Source: Pseudolabrys sp. FHR47 (lineage in GTDB: Bacteria > Pseudomonadota > Alphaproteobacteria > Rhizobiales > Xanthobacteraceae). Taken from it: DNA of 64,000 bases. A program made the position numbers and the translations under genes. The stretch is from NCBI RefSeq assembly GCF_005153485.1, contig NZ_CP039740.1, forward strand, positions 3,847,001 to 3,911,000, in the 5' to 3' direction. The notes below the pieces were generated by a model. It was not told where the DNA came from, made no database searches, and saw only the letters and a list, made by a program, of their open reading frames with translations. Shown in pieces: positions 27,006 to 35,237 of the stretch. Every line of letters starts with the position of its first letter. Position 1 is the first letter of the stretch.

Positions 27006-27017
27006 ATTGTATAAAAT
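27006..27017. promoter_or_regulatory. Candidate GntR operator overlapping a TATA-like -10 element
   Basis: ATTGTATAAAAT is one base away from the perfect palindrome ATTGTATACAAT, a kind of site bound by GntR-family regulators. It lies between the divergent TRAP operon and the GntR gene and overlaps TATAAAAT, so binding could block both promoters. It also suggests that transcription starts close to the gene, leaving little room for a leader. Confidence 0.4.
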
Positions 27018-27021
27018 ATTT

Positions 27022-27720
27022 ATGTCAAAGGATTTGTGGGTCGAATCGACTAAAAGCGTCCCCGTCATGAGGCAGATCGGTCACCGCACCCTGTCGTCGG
27101 CCATTAGCGAGCAAATCCGTCAGGAGATCCTGAGCGGAAAACACCCGGCCGGCAGTCAGTTACGCCAGGACGCGCTTGCCGCGTCGTTTGGGGTCAGCCG
27201 CATTCCGGTGCGGGAGGCATTGATCCAACTGGAGTCCGAAGGGCTCGTGCAAATCCTGCCGCACAAGGGCGCGATCGTAACGCCCCTTGTCCTGGACGAG
27301 ATCAATGACGTGTTCGACCTCCGCGTTATGCTGGAGGTTCGGCTGCTCAAAGCGGCCTGCCCCAAGATGACGGCCGAGACTTTCGTTAAGCTCGACGCAA
27401 TCCAGGACTCTTTCGCCGCCGCCATCGCAAGTAACGATATCCGGCGCTGGGGCGAGTTGAATGCCGAATTTCATCTCGCCCTATATGCAAATGCAAACCT
27501 GCCACGTAGCCTTCAATTCGTGACCGGGCTGCTGCAAACGAGCGACCGCTACACCCGCCTGCAACTGTCATCCAAAGAGGCATTGCTGCGCGCTCAAAAC
27601 GAGCACAAGAAGCTGATAAAGCTGTGCAAGGATGGCCGGACCAAGGATGCCTGCGCGCTTCTCGTCTCGCATATCGAAGCGGTGCGGGCCGATCTGGTTC
27701 AGATCATCAGCGCGCTCTGA
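27022..27720 (+). CDS. GntR-family (FCD) transcriptional regulator
   Basis: The protein (about 232 residues from the ATG at 27022) has an N-terminal winged helix with GSQLRQDALAASFGVSRIPV followed by REALIQLESEGLV. An all-helical FCD ligand domain carries the expected metal/ligand residues in LNAEFHLALY and the C-terminal SHIEAVRADL. Such proteins sense organic acids. An alternative ATG at 27067 lies just before the first DNA-binding helix and would suit the predicted transcription start. It is divergent from the TRAP/aldolase operon, which it probably controls. Confidence 0.88.
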   Translation: MSKDLWVESTKSVPVMRQIGHRTLSSAISEQIRQEILSGKHPAGSQLRQDALAASFGVSRIPVREALIQLESEGLVQILPHKGAIVTPLVLDEINDVFDLRVMLEVRLLKAACPKMTAETFVKLDAIQDSFAAAIASNDIRRWGELNAEFHLALYANANLPRSLQFVTGLLQTSDRYTRLQLSSKEALLRAQNEHKKLIKLCKDGRTKDACALLVSHIEAVRADLVQIISAL

Positions 27721-27721
27721 G

Positions 27722-27745
27722 GGGCGAGAGTTCATTCTCTCGCCC
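27722..27745 (+). terminator. Terminator-like hairpin after the GntR gene
   Basis: GGGCGAGAG-ttcatt-CTCTCGCCC is a perfect 9-bp stem two bases after the GntR stop. The following tract (TTGCTTTCG) is only partly U-rich. It lies between convergent genes (GntR and the TonB receptor). Confidence 0.6.
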
Positions 27746-27782
27746 TTGCTTTCGCCCTTGCCGCCATATCAGCTCATTATTC

Positions 27783-30044
27783 CTAGAACGTATGTTGCAA
27801 CTTCATGGTGAAGTTGCGACCGACCTCGAGCAAAGGATTGGTCATCGACTGGGCATAGGACCTGTTGGAGAAGGTCGAAGCGTCGCGGTATGCAGTGTCG
27901 AAGATGTTTTCCAATCCCAGGATGAGCTTGGTGTCACCCAGTTTCGGCGACACCAACTTGCCGAGATGCAAGGTCGCGTAGATCTTGGGAACAGCATAGC
28001 CCGCGGTTTCGTACTCCTGCGCGGTGTCGATGCGGCTCTTTTGGGTCGCCCAGTCGATGACGCCCATGACCGAGTAAGCCGAATCGACCGCGACATATTG
28101 AATGCCAACGCGGCCGCGGAACGGGGCGATATAAGGTAGCGGCTTGCCCGAGGTGAGGTTGGTGCCATAGGTGTGAGCGGCACTTCCGAAGACGTTGTAA
28201 CGGGGCGTGACCTGCCACCGCCCTTCGATTTCGACGCCTTTGACTTCGGCTTCCGCGACGTTTTGGGTCTGGGTGTAGCCGGACGCGCCCTGATAGGTCA
28301 CCGACACGGTTTGCAGGAAGTTTTCGTAGCGGCTGTTGTAGCCTGTAATCTTCACGTTCCCGTTTGCAGTGTGAAAATTGAAGCCGGCTTCGTAAGTCAC
28401 GCCTTTTTCGGGCTCCAACGCGGGATTCGGCACGGTCGTCGACGACGAGGAGTACATTTCCGAGTTGGTCGGCTGACGGAAAGATGTCGCCACATTGGCC
28501 AGCACGTCGACCATTGGCAGCACCCGATAGACAATGCCGAAGCTCCCGGTCGGCGCGCTATTGGTGACGTTGTCGCGGCCGATGAAGGCCGGCAGCATAA
28601 CCGCCGAGATCGGCGACAATTCGCTTGTCGTGTTGAACCAGTCGTAGCGGCCGCCGAAGGATACGGTCAGCGGGCTCACCGGCGTCCACTCGTTCAGAAT
28701 GAAGGCGCCGATATTCGACTGGGTCGTGTCCGGACCGGATTTCGCATTGGCCGAATTGGTGACGCTGGTCACGACACCCGAGGCATTCCGTACCTCGGTC
28801 CGAGACCATTGCTCGCTGCCCGGCCGCTCTTCGCGGAATGTGTCCGTGCCGACGGTCGTCTTCAGCTCTCCGAAGGCTCCTTGAAAGGGCATGACGCCCT
28901 GCAGCCTGCCACCATAGATCAACGGGCCGACGACGTGATTGCTCGACGTTACAGTCCGGTTCGCCACGGTGTTGTTGATCGTTTCCACCGTGGTGTTGAA
29001 ATAATTGACATAAGTCGATGCCTGAACTTCCCGGAACAGGCCGGAATCGAATTCGCCCTTGTAGGCAAGCCGCGCCATCGTCACTTCGTTCGGGCTTTGC
29101 CTGACCTGCAGATAAGGATAGCCCGGCGTGCCGCCGACACCGCCGGCGCGGCCGTCGGTCTCGGTGTATTTGCGGAATGAGAACTCGAGACGTTGACCGA
29201 GCGTCGGCGTGTAGCCGAGCTTGAGACTACCCCCGAGGCTCCGATAGTCGCTGTTGCGAGCCGCACCATCCGGCGTCTGGTAGTCGCCACCCCAGCGACC
29301 GCTAACGCCGCCGAGCACATCGAAACCGTGGCCAGCACCTTGCGCCCATTCATAGGTATCGAACGATTTGGCCGCCGTTCCATATCCCGCCGACCAGCCA
29401 CCACCGGTGAAGCGAAACGGGCCATTCGGATCGCCCTTCGGTGTGCGGGTAACGACATTGATGAGACCGCTGAGCGCCTCGCTGCCGTAAACCACCGAAC
29501 CCGGGCCGCGAATGACTTCGACGCGCTCGATTTCTTCCGGCGAGAAGTAGCTGAGCTGCAACGTATTGCGTCCGCGGAAGCGATCGCCATCGACATACAT
29601 CGGCACCCGGAAGGAATTGGTGGTGAAGCCGCGCAGGTACACTTGTCCGCCGATTCCGCCCGCACGCGCCACCGAGACTCCAGGCACCGTGGCAAGGACG
29701 TCAAGCAACGAAGTCGGACTCGTCTGCTCGATCTGTCCGCGCTCGACCACCGAAATGCTCTGCGTTGGCGTGTGGGTCATCTTCGGCTTCGGCAATGTGG
29801 TGCCGAGCGTCTGTAGCGACGACGACATGCCCTCGCCGATCACGTCGATCGTCGGCAGCTGCACGCTACCTCCGGCCGCGGTCTGCGCTGCAGTGCTCTG
29901 GGACTGCGCGCTCGCGACGTTCAGCGTCATCAGAGCGCCGATCACCGGTGCTGCCGATCGCAGCAGGACATGGCGCGATTGGCGCCGCGCCCCAGCCTTA
30001 CCCTTGGCCGCCCCACGTGAACTATTAATACTGTCGTCTGACAT
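27783..30044 (-). CDS. TonB-dependent outer-membrane receptor
   Basis: The 753-residue protein has a long N-terminal signal, a TonB-box-like TIDVIG, a plug domain with LLDVLATVPGVSVARAGG, GGQVYLRGF and IERVEVIRGPGSVVYGSEAL, and a C-terminal beta-barrel ending in Phe (KLQHTF). It should import a metal chelate, heme, cobalamin or similar ligand, with energy from TonB. It is divergent from a matching ABC importer, which would carry the ligand through the inner membrane. The ATG at 30044 is used. No signalling extension is visible. The ligand is not predictable here. Confidence 0.9.
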   Translation of the reverse strand: MSDDSINSSRGAAKGKAGARRQSRHVLLRSAAPVIGALMTLNVASAQSQSTAAQTAAGGSVQLPTIDVIGEGMSSSLQTLGTTLPKPKMTHTPTQSISVVERGQIEQTSPTSLLDVLATVPGVSVARAGGIGGQVYLRGFTTNSFRVPMYVDGDRFRGRNTLQLSYFSPEEIERVEVIRGPGSVVYGSEALSGLINVVTRTPKGDPNGPFRFTGGGWSAGYGTAAKSFDTYEWAQGAGHGFDVLGGVSGRWGGDYQTPDGAARNSDYRSLGGSLKLGYTPTLGQRLEFSFRKYTETDGRAGGVGGTPGYPYLQVRQSPNEVTMARLAYKGEFDSGLFREVQASTYVNYFNTTVETINNTVANRTVTSSNHVVGPLIYGGRLQGVMPFQGAFGELKTTVGTDTFREERPGSEQWSRTEVRNASGVVTSVTNSANAKSGPDTTQSNIGAFILNEWTPVSPLTVSFGGRYDWFNTTSELSPISAVMLPAFIGRDNVTNSAPTGSFGIVYRVLPMVDVLANVATSFRQPTNSEMYSSSSTTVPNPALEPEKGVTYEAGFNFHTANGNVKITGYNSRYENFLQTVSVTYQGASGYTQTQNVAEAEVKGVEIEGRWQVTPRYNVFGSAAHTYGTNLTSGKPLPYIAPFRGRVGIQYVAVDSAYSVMGVIDWATQKSRIDTAQEYETAGYAVPKIYATLHLGKLVSPKLGDTKLILGLENIFDTAYRDASTFSNRSYAQSMTNPLLEVGRNFTMKLQHTF

Positions 30045-30129
30045 CCTCAACCCCAGGTTTTACTGCTTTATTGCGGTATTGAGGGCACAATATTATGGGC
30101 CTTAACGTAATGTATAGTATTAAGTGCCG

Positions 30130-30146
30130 TCTTATATTATTCTAAA
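30130..30146. promoter_or_regulatory. Possible iron-control (Irr/ICE-like) site
   Basis: The right half reads ATTCTAAA, matching the downstream half of the Irr consensus (TTTAGAA-NNN-TTCTAAA), but the left half fits poorly. A separate TTTAGAA half-site follows at 30179-30185. Both are in the AT-rich divergent promoter region of the TonB receptor and ABC genes. The assignment rests on partial matches only. Confidence 0.25.
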
Positions 30147-30167
30147 CTGAGAATGCTCCTTCTTTTT

Positions 30168-30180
30168 AATTATTATAATT
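30168..30180. promoter_or_regulatory. AT-rich palindrome shared with the FmdE-like cassette promoter
   Basis: AATTATTATAATT lies between the TonB receptor and ABC genes. A 12/13 match (AATTATTGTAATT) lies at 35079-35091, upstream of the leftward FmdE-like cassette. The near-symmetric shape suits a dimeric regulator, but AT-rich sequence can match by chance. Confidence 0.35.
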
Positions 30181-30320
30181 TAGAACCAAAAGTATTCGTC
30201 TCTTAGTTCTTGCCTCAATACACATCCGGCGCCTAAGAAAGGCGTTGAAGGTCGGATGCGTAAGGCGCGTCCTGCCGATCGCGTCACGGACAGCCAACGT
30301 TGCAGGCACACACGGATTTC

Positions 30321-31406
30321 ATGGCCGCGCCGACCCGGAGAATCCAGATCGCAGCAGCGGCGATGCTCGTGATCACGACTGCCGCGGCGCAGGCCATCGA
30401 GATCACCGATCAGCGCAGCCGCACGGTCACATTAGACAAGCTGCCGCAGCGGCTGGTCTTCATGCCGATCCCGGCGCCGTCGACCTTTGTCACCATCGAC
30501 GGCAGCGGCGACAAGATCGTCGGTATGAATTCGTATTCAGCGACGGCAATGCGCGACGGCATCATGGGCAAGCTTTTCCCAAGCCTGTCGAAAATCAAAA
30601 CCGACGTCGTGATGAACGCAAGCGACCCGAGCAGCTTCGCGCCCAACGTCGAGAGCATCCTCTCTTTGCAGCCCGATCTGGTCTTCCAGTGGGCAACCGG
30701 CGCCGACAACATCAGCGTCCTGGACCGGACGGGTATTCCAACGATCGGCCTACGTGTCTCGACTGACACGGATTTCATCCGATACGTCACAATCATGGGA
30801 CAGGTCGCCGGCAAGGAGCAGCGCGCGGCGACGCTGCTGCAGCGACAGAATGACGAGCGCCAGCGGTTGAAGAAGGAGCTCGGCGCACTCAAGCCGGAGG
30901 AGCGGCCGCGCATTCTCTACTTCAACCGCGCCACCAACATGCTCCGCGTCAGCGGCAAGGGCACTTTCAACGACTACTCCATCGGCCTCGCGGGTGGCCG
31001 GAACGTCGCGACCGAAATATCGTCGTTCAATACCGCGACGGTCGAACAAATAATCACCTGGGATCCACAAGTCATCCTGTTAGGCAACTTCGATCAAGCC
31101 ATGCCAGCCGACATCTACGCCGACCCGCGCTGGCAGGGCATCGACGCCATCAAGAATCGAAGGGTATATCGCGTGCCCCTCGGGGGTTATCGCTGGGATC
31201 CGCCGAGCCAGGAGTCGGCCTTGAACTGGCTATGGCTCGCCGGCCTCCTTCATCCCGAAATCGTGCGCACCGATCTGCGTGGCGCCATGCGTGACTGGTA
31301 CATGTTTCTCTATGCTCATACGCTGACCGATGACGAGATCGACAGCATCCTGTTCATGGACAAGAATCGCGGGTCCGCCGGCTACGAGCGTTACGCCAAG
31401 CAATGA
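30321..31406 (+). CDS. ABC transporter substrate-binding protein (siderophore/heme/B12/oxyanion class)
   Basis: The 361-residue protein has a short basic N terminus and hydrophobic signal, then a two-lobe class III binding-protein fold linked by a long helix. ITDQRSRTVTLDKLPQRLVF, NVESILSLQPDLVF and the RVPLGGYRWDPPSQES segment are typical of this group. It probably captures a metal chelate delivered through the nearby TonB receptor; members of the same fold also bind cobalamin, heme or molybdate. The ATG at 30321 is used; a TTG at 30300 is possible. Its stop overlaps the permease start by four bases. Confidence 0.85.
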   Translation: MAAPTRRIQIAAAAMLVITTAAAQAIEITDQRSRTVTLDKLPQRLVFMPIPAPSTFVTIDGSGDKIVGMNSYSATAMRDGIMGKLFPSLSKIKTDVVMNASDPSSFAPNVESILSLQPDLVFQWATGADNISVLDRTGIPTIGLRVSTDTDFIRYVTIMGQVAGKEQRAATLLQRQNDERQRLKKELGALKPEERPRILYFNRATNMLRVSGKGTFNDYSIGLAGGRNVATEISSFNTATVEQIITWDPQVILLGNFDQAMPADIYADPRWQGIDAIKNRRVYRVPLGGYRWDPPSQESALNWLWLAGLLHPEIVRTDLRGAMRDWYMFLYAHTLTDDEIDSILFMDKNRGSAGYERYAKQ

Positions 31407-32476
31407 CACAGGCGGCACCGATCGGGCAGATCACGGCGGAGAACAATCGCACCCGCCCCTCGGATCTATCGTTCATGACAGCCTTGTACATCGGGCTGAC
31501 CGTGACCCTGATCGCGGCACTGCTTTGGAGTGTTACGTCCGGGCGCTTTGCCGTCCCCTTCGCCAAGGTGATCGCCATTCTCATGGCACATGTTGTCGAT
31601 CAGGCGCCCACATGGACACCGACCGAGGCCATCGTCGTCAATGTCGTCCGGCTGCCACGCGTCCTGACGGCGGCCATCGCCGGTGCCGGCCTTTCGCTCT
31701 GTGGTGCCGTTCTGCAGGGCCTATTTCGCAATCCACTGGTCGGGCCACAAACCATCGGCGTTTCATCAGGCGCCGCACTTGGCGGCGTGACGGCCATCCT
31801 TCTGACCGGCTTCGGCGTGCTGGTGCCGGTGGGAGCCTTTGTTGGCGCGGCGGCCGCATTGCTGGCCGTACTCGCGCTTCAGCGAAGCGACAGCGTATCA
31901 CCGGTATTGACGCTGGTGCTGGCTGGCGTCGTGGTGAGCGCATTCTGCGGCGCGCTGGTCGGCTTCGTTACTTATATCGCCGATCCGGAAAGCAAACTCC
32001 CCGACATCGTATACTGGCTGCTCGGCAGCTTCGCGGCAGCAACATGGTCGAAACTTCTGCTGATTACCGGGTGGACCGTACTCGCCTCGATCATCATGCT
32101 CGGCATGCGTTGGCGCATCAACGTATTGTCGCTCGGCGACGAGGATGCCAGAACGCTCGGGGTCAATCCGGTTCGCGACCGCCTGATCCTGCTGGCCGCA
32201 TCATGCGTCGTGATATCCGCGCAGGTCGCGGTGAGCGGCATCATCGGCTGGGTCGGGCTGGTGGTACCGAATCTCGCGCGCCTCATCGTCGGTGCAGATC
32301 ATCGCCGCCTGTTACCGGTTTCGGCGCTGATGGGTGCGATCTTTCTCGTCGTCGCCGACACCTTGTCGCGTAACCTGACCGCTGCCGAGATTCCGGTTGG
32401 CATCGTCACCGCGATCGTCGGCACGCCGATCTTCGCCGTTCTGCTGCGCCGGACGACACGGAGCAGCGCCGCATGA
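31403..32476 (+). CDS. FecCD/BtuC-type ABC permease
   Basis: The 357-residue protein has about ten membrane helices and the family motifs VVRLPRVLTAAIAGAGLSL and GAVLQGLFRNPLVGPQTIG, ending with GWVGLVVPNLARLIVGADHR. Such homodimeric permeases move iron chelates, heme or cobalamin. It overlaps its neighbours by four bases on both sides, which indicates a tight three-gene operon with the binding protein and ATPase. Confidence 0.93.
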   Translation: MTQAAPIGQITAENNRTRPSDLSFMTALYIGLTVTLIAALLWSVTSGRFAVPFAKVIAILMAHVVDQAPTWTPTEAIVVNVVRLPRVLTAAIAGAGLSLCGAVLQGLFRNPLVGPQTIGVSSGAALGGVTAILLTGFGVLVPVGAFVGAAAALLAVLALQRSDSVSPVLTLVLAGVVVSAFCGALVGFVTYIADPESKLPDIVYWLLGSFAAATWSKLLLITGWTVLASIIMLGMRWRINVLSLGDEDARTLGVNPVRDRLILLAASCVVISAQVAVSGIIGWVGLVVPNLARLIVGADHRRLLPVSALMGAIFLVVADTLSRNLTAAEIPVGIVTAIVGTPIFAVLLRRTTRSSAA

Positions 32477-33249
32477 TAAACATCGAGAAAGCTGGACACT
32501 GGTTCCGGCCAGGGCATTGGCTGTTCCGCGATCTGTCCTTCACGCTGACCGCTGGATCGATTACCGCTATGCTGGGACCCAATGGCACCGGCAAGACGAC
32601 ACTGCTGAGAGCTCTTTGCGGCACGCTCGCCCTGCGTGAAGGCAGCATCGCCGCCGACGCCGCGATCGGCTACGTACCGCAAGCGCTCAATGCCAGCCAC
32701 GCCTATAGTGCACTCGACATGGTGCTGCTCGGCCGCGCCCGTTACCTTGGACGCTTCGGTGCGCCGCGCCGCGCCGACAATGAACGCGCCATGGAATGCC
32801 TGTCTGAAGTCGGACTCGCCCATATCGCGGTACAACGTTACGACCGCTTGAGCGGCGGGCAGCGTCAGCTGGTTCTTCTGGCCCGCGCCCTGGCCAGCGA
32901 TTGCCGAATTCTGGTGCTCGACGAACCTGCTTCTGCTCTTGATCTTGCCAATCAAGGCATCGTTTTACGTTTGCTGCGCGAATTGGCGGCGCGGCGCGGA
33001 CTGGCTGTGCTGTTCACGACCCATCACCCCGATCATGCGCTCGCCATTGCCGATGCCGTGCTGTTGATGTTGCGCGATGCACGCCACGTTCATGGGCCGA
33101 TCGACGCCGTTCTGACAGAGATGAACCTGTCGGAGCTTTACGGCGTGCCGGTGCGGCGGATCGATGCGATTGCCGAGCATGAAACGGCAACCGCGTTTAT
33201 TCCGCTCTACGGCTTGCGAGCGGCCCCGTCGCGAGCCGGGACAACCTGA
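32473..33249 (+). CDS. FecE/BtuD-type ABC ATPase
   Basis: The 258-residue nucleotide-binding protein has a Walker A (GPNGTGKTT), a Q-loop (VPQAL), the signature LSGGQRQLVLLARALA, and a Walker B (ILVLDEPASALD). It powers the FecCD-type importer. Its 3' end overlaps the convergent downstream gene by 43 bp, so the last residues are encoded opposite the other gene's last codons. The extended C-terminal tail after the ABC core is unusual in length but not disruptive. Confidence 0.93.
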   Translation: MINIEKAGHWFRPGHWLFRDLSFTLTAGSITAMLGPNGTGKTTLLRALCGTLALREGSIAADAAIGYVPQALNASHAYSALDMVLLGRARYLGRFGAPRRADNERAMECLSEVGLAHIAVQRYDRLSGGQRQLVLLARALASDCRILVLDEPASALDLANQGIVLRLLRELAARRGLAVLFTTHHPDHALAIADAVLLMLRDARHVHGPIDAVLTEMNLSELYGVPVRRIDAIAEHETATAFIPLYGLRAAPSRAGTT

Positions 33250-33869
33250 GAACTCGCCTGGTTTTTGGCCCAAGGCAGGAAGCTGTCGAGGAAGCGCGTC
33301 GTGGCCGGCATGAAGCCGCTGCCATGATGATAAAATGGATCCAGTGTCGCCACGATGATGCGCCCGCGGGTGGTGACAGTATCTTCGTAAAGAAGCGCTC
33401 CGCCAGGATAGTCCCCCTCGGCTGGCACATCGATCAATGTCCGGGCACCGGCCGGCGGCGTCAGGACACCATGGAAGTGCCAGATCGTATCTTCGAAGCG
33501 AACCGCTTCGAATAGCGCATGGCGGGGATCAACCAACCGGTGTGGCGGTTTCGCGCCAGGCTCGAGCCACCACCAGAAATTGGTCGGGCGTGACGCCCAG
33601 ACCGCGCCGGGGAGCCACGTCTCCGCCTCGTTCTCTCCAAACACGATCAGCGTGTTGCCGGCATCGGCGAATTCGATGAGCAATTGGTGATGCGCACGCA
33701 ACTGATCCGGATTGATCCGGTCAGGCACGATCAGAAGGCTGATGCCATCGAGATCCCGCGGCGCAAGTTCACGCACGTAGATTGCGCGGTGGAAGTTCGC
33801 ACGATAACGCGGACCATAAATCGTGTCGTGATGATAAAACGTGCCGCCGTCGAGCACCGCGAGCGTCAT
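33207..33869 (-). CDS. Uncharacterised protein, possible class I amidotransferase-like fold
   Basis: The 220-residue soluble protein has alternating hydrophobic strands and segments such as LDGISLLIVPDRINPDQLRA, FADAGNTLIVFGEN and RGRIIVATLDPFYHHGSG. These suggest a glutamine-amidotransferase/ThuA-like Rossmann fold. No Cys-His-Glu triad is obvious, so activity is doubtful. It has no signal peptide. It is the last of three leftward genes and overlaps its upstream neighbour by four bases. Its end overlaps the ABC ATPase gene. I cannot assign a role. Confidence 0.7.
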   Translation of the reverse strand: MTLAVLDGGTFYHHDTIYGPRYRANFHRAIYVRELAPRDLDGISLLIVPDRINPDQLRAHHQLLIEFADAGNTLIVFGENEAETWLPGAVWASRPTNFWWWLEPGAKPPHRLVDPRHALFEAVRFEDTIWHFHGVLTPPAGARTLIDVPAEGDYPGGALLYEDTVTTRGRIIVATLDPFYHHGSGFMPATTRFLDSFLPWAKNQASSQVVPARDGAARKP

Positions 33870-34468
33870 ATCGAATCTCCGAACAGCCAGGCAATCAGTT
33901 GCGGCGCAATTAGCGCCGTACTATCGCCACCACCGTACTGCCAGAGATCATTGCCACCGTGAATCAACACACGGCCGGCTCCGAGCCGGTAAATGAAATC
34001 GACCGGCTGCGCATCCTGACCGACAGTATGGATGACGGTTGCGCCCGGCGGAGGCTGATGACCGCCGCGTCCGTAGAACCCGGCAACCCCGCGCCGGAAC
34101 GTCAGGTCGTCTTCATTGACGCCTTTCCATATCGCATGTTCCGCGACGCGACGAATCCGGAGATGCTTGAGGCTTTGCCCCGGCGCAGGAGTGTAAGCTC
34201 CAATATCCGGCAAAAAAGGGTAAGCGATGTGCCCGTTCGCAAGCACTGTGCCACCGTTCCGAACAAACTCCGCAATGCGCCCGGCGCGCGCCGCCAGGAA
34301 CCGCTGATCGGCATGCATGCTGAATAGAAGAACACTGACGTCATCAAGGTTGATATCGTCGAAGTCATAAAGGTCGCGGCGAATGATGCGTCCGGCAGCG
34401 GCAGGATGCTCCGCGAAAGAGCCCATCGCGCGGTCGCGATAGCCGAATGTAAACAGGAGCGCCGACAT
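33866..34468 (-). CDS. Second uncharacterised amidotransferase-fold-like protein
   Basis: The 200-residue protein resembles the previous one in layout: LDDVSVLLFSMHADQRFLAA, FVRNGGTVLANGHIAYP and GAGRVLIHGGNDLWQYGG. The repeated strand-turn pattern and IHGGNDLW-like motif fit a ThuA/amidotransferase-like fold. It may be a diverged paralogue of its neighbour. The ATG at 34468 follows AAGGA at a normal distance; an upstream TTG at 34486 is weaker. It is the middle gene of the cassette, ten bases after the FmdE-like gene. Function unknown. Confidence 0.7.
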   Translation of the reverse strand: MSALLFTFGYRDRAMGSFAEHPAAAGRIIRRDLYDFDDINLDDVSVLLFSMHADQRFLAARAGRIAEFVRNGGTVLANGHIAYPFLPDIGAYTPAPGQSLKHLRIRRVAEHAIWKGVNEDDLTFRRGVAGFYGRGGHQPPPGATVIHTVGQDAQPVDFIYRLGAGRVLIHGGNDLWQYGGGDSTALIAPQLIAWLFGDSI

Positions 34469-34478
34469 GCCCTGTCCT

Positions 34479-35000
34479 TCAGACAACGGTCAGTGTGAAA
34501 AGCTGGTCAGCGGGTCTTGCCAGCACATTCTCCGCAATAGACCGCTTCAATGCGCTCAGTTCGCGCTCTTGTTCCGCGGTTCGTGACGGCGTGAAGTTGA
34601 GCGTGAAGAACCTTTCCGGTAACGCGTCCGGCCGAAGGCCTAGAATGGCCGTCCGCCCGGATATCGAAACACGGAAACTGTAGGAAATGTCGGCGCCAGG
34701 AACGAGGCGGCTTTCAGCGAAAGAACGATCAACGACATAAGAGTTGCGGGTAACTGCCCGGGTTACGAACTCGAAAGCGTCGCGCACGCCCGGGCCCGGA
34801 TGACCGCTTGTAATCGTTATGTCCTTGCGCCGCGGCGGAACCGACGGCGACAGCGCCGCGAATGCGAGCCGCAGCGCCTGGAAAGTTACCGCGAGCATCG
34901 CAAGCGCTGCTTGGCCGTGATAGGCCGCTACGGCATCGAAGCCGATACGTATGATTTCTTCTTCACCTTCGATCAGAACGATCGGCGCCACGCCATCCAT
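34479..35000 (-). CDS. FmdE-like domain protein (tentative)
   Basis: The protein (about 173 residues) contains FDAVAAYHGQAALAMLAVTF and the ITITSGHPGPGVRDAFEFVT segment. This pattern recalls the FmdE (formylmethanofuran dehydrogenase subunit E-like) domain: a His-Gly helix followed by a glycine-rich loop. The Cys that usually follows the first His-Gly is not obvious. The assignment is tentative. Start choice between ATG at 35000 and GTG at 35015 is open. First gene of the leftward cassette beside a TonB/ABC system. Confidence 0.5.
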   Translation of the reverse strand: MDGVAPIVLIEGEEEIIRIGFDAVAAYHGQAALAMLAVTFQALRLAFAALSPSVPPRRKDITITSGHPGPGVRDAFEFVTRAVTRNSYVVDRSFAESRLVPGADISYSFRVSISGRTAILGLRPDALPERFFTLNFTPSRTAEQERELSALKRSIAENVLARPADQLFTLTVV

Positions 35001-35078
35001 GCCAAAAACCCACACCTCAACGAGGGCATCGCTTTAGGTCCTCATCAGATGCAACGCAAGACGCCGTTCAAAGATTAT

Positions 35079-35091
35079 AATTATTGTAATT
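35079..35091. promoter_or_regulatory. AT-rich palindrome upstream of the cassette
   Basis: AATTATTGTAATT differs by one base from the element at 30168-30180 in the TonB/ABC promoter. It sits about 80 bp upstream of the leftward FmdE-like gene, consistent with a shared regulator. Confidence 0.35.
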
Positions 35092-35237
35092 CGTATAAAT
35101 GAGCCCGTGTTTTTCTGACGGTTTCGTCCGATCGAGAAGTTGATCGGTTCAAGAGCGACGACACTATCGAAGGATTTGGCAGCATCGAAGAGGCGCAGGC
35201 CTTCTTACGGCGCGCCGCCGGGACAGTCGGACCCGCT

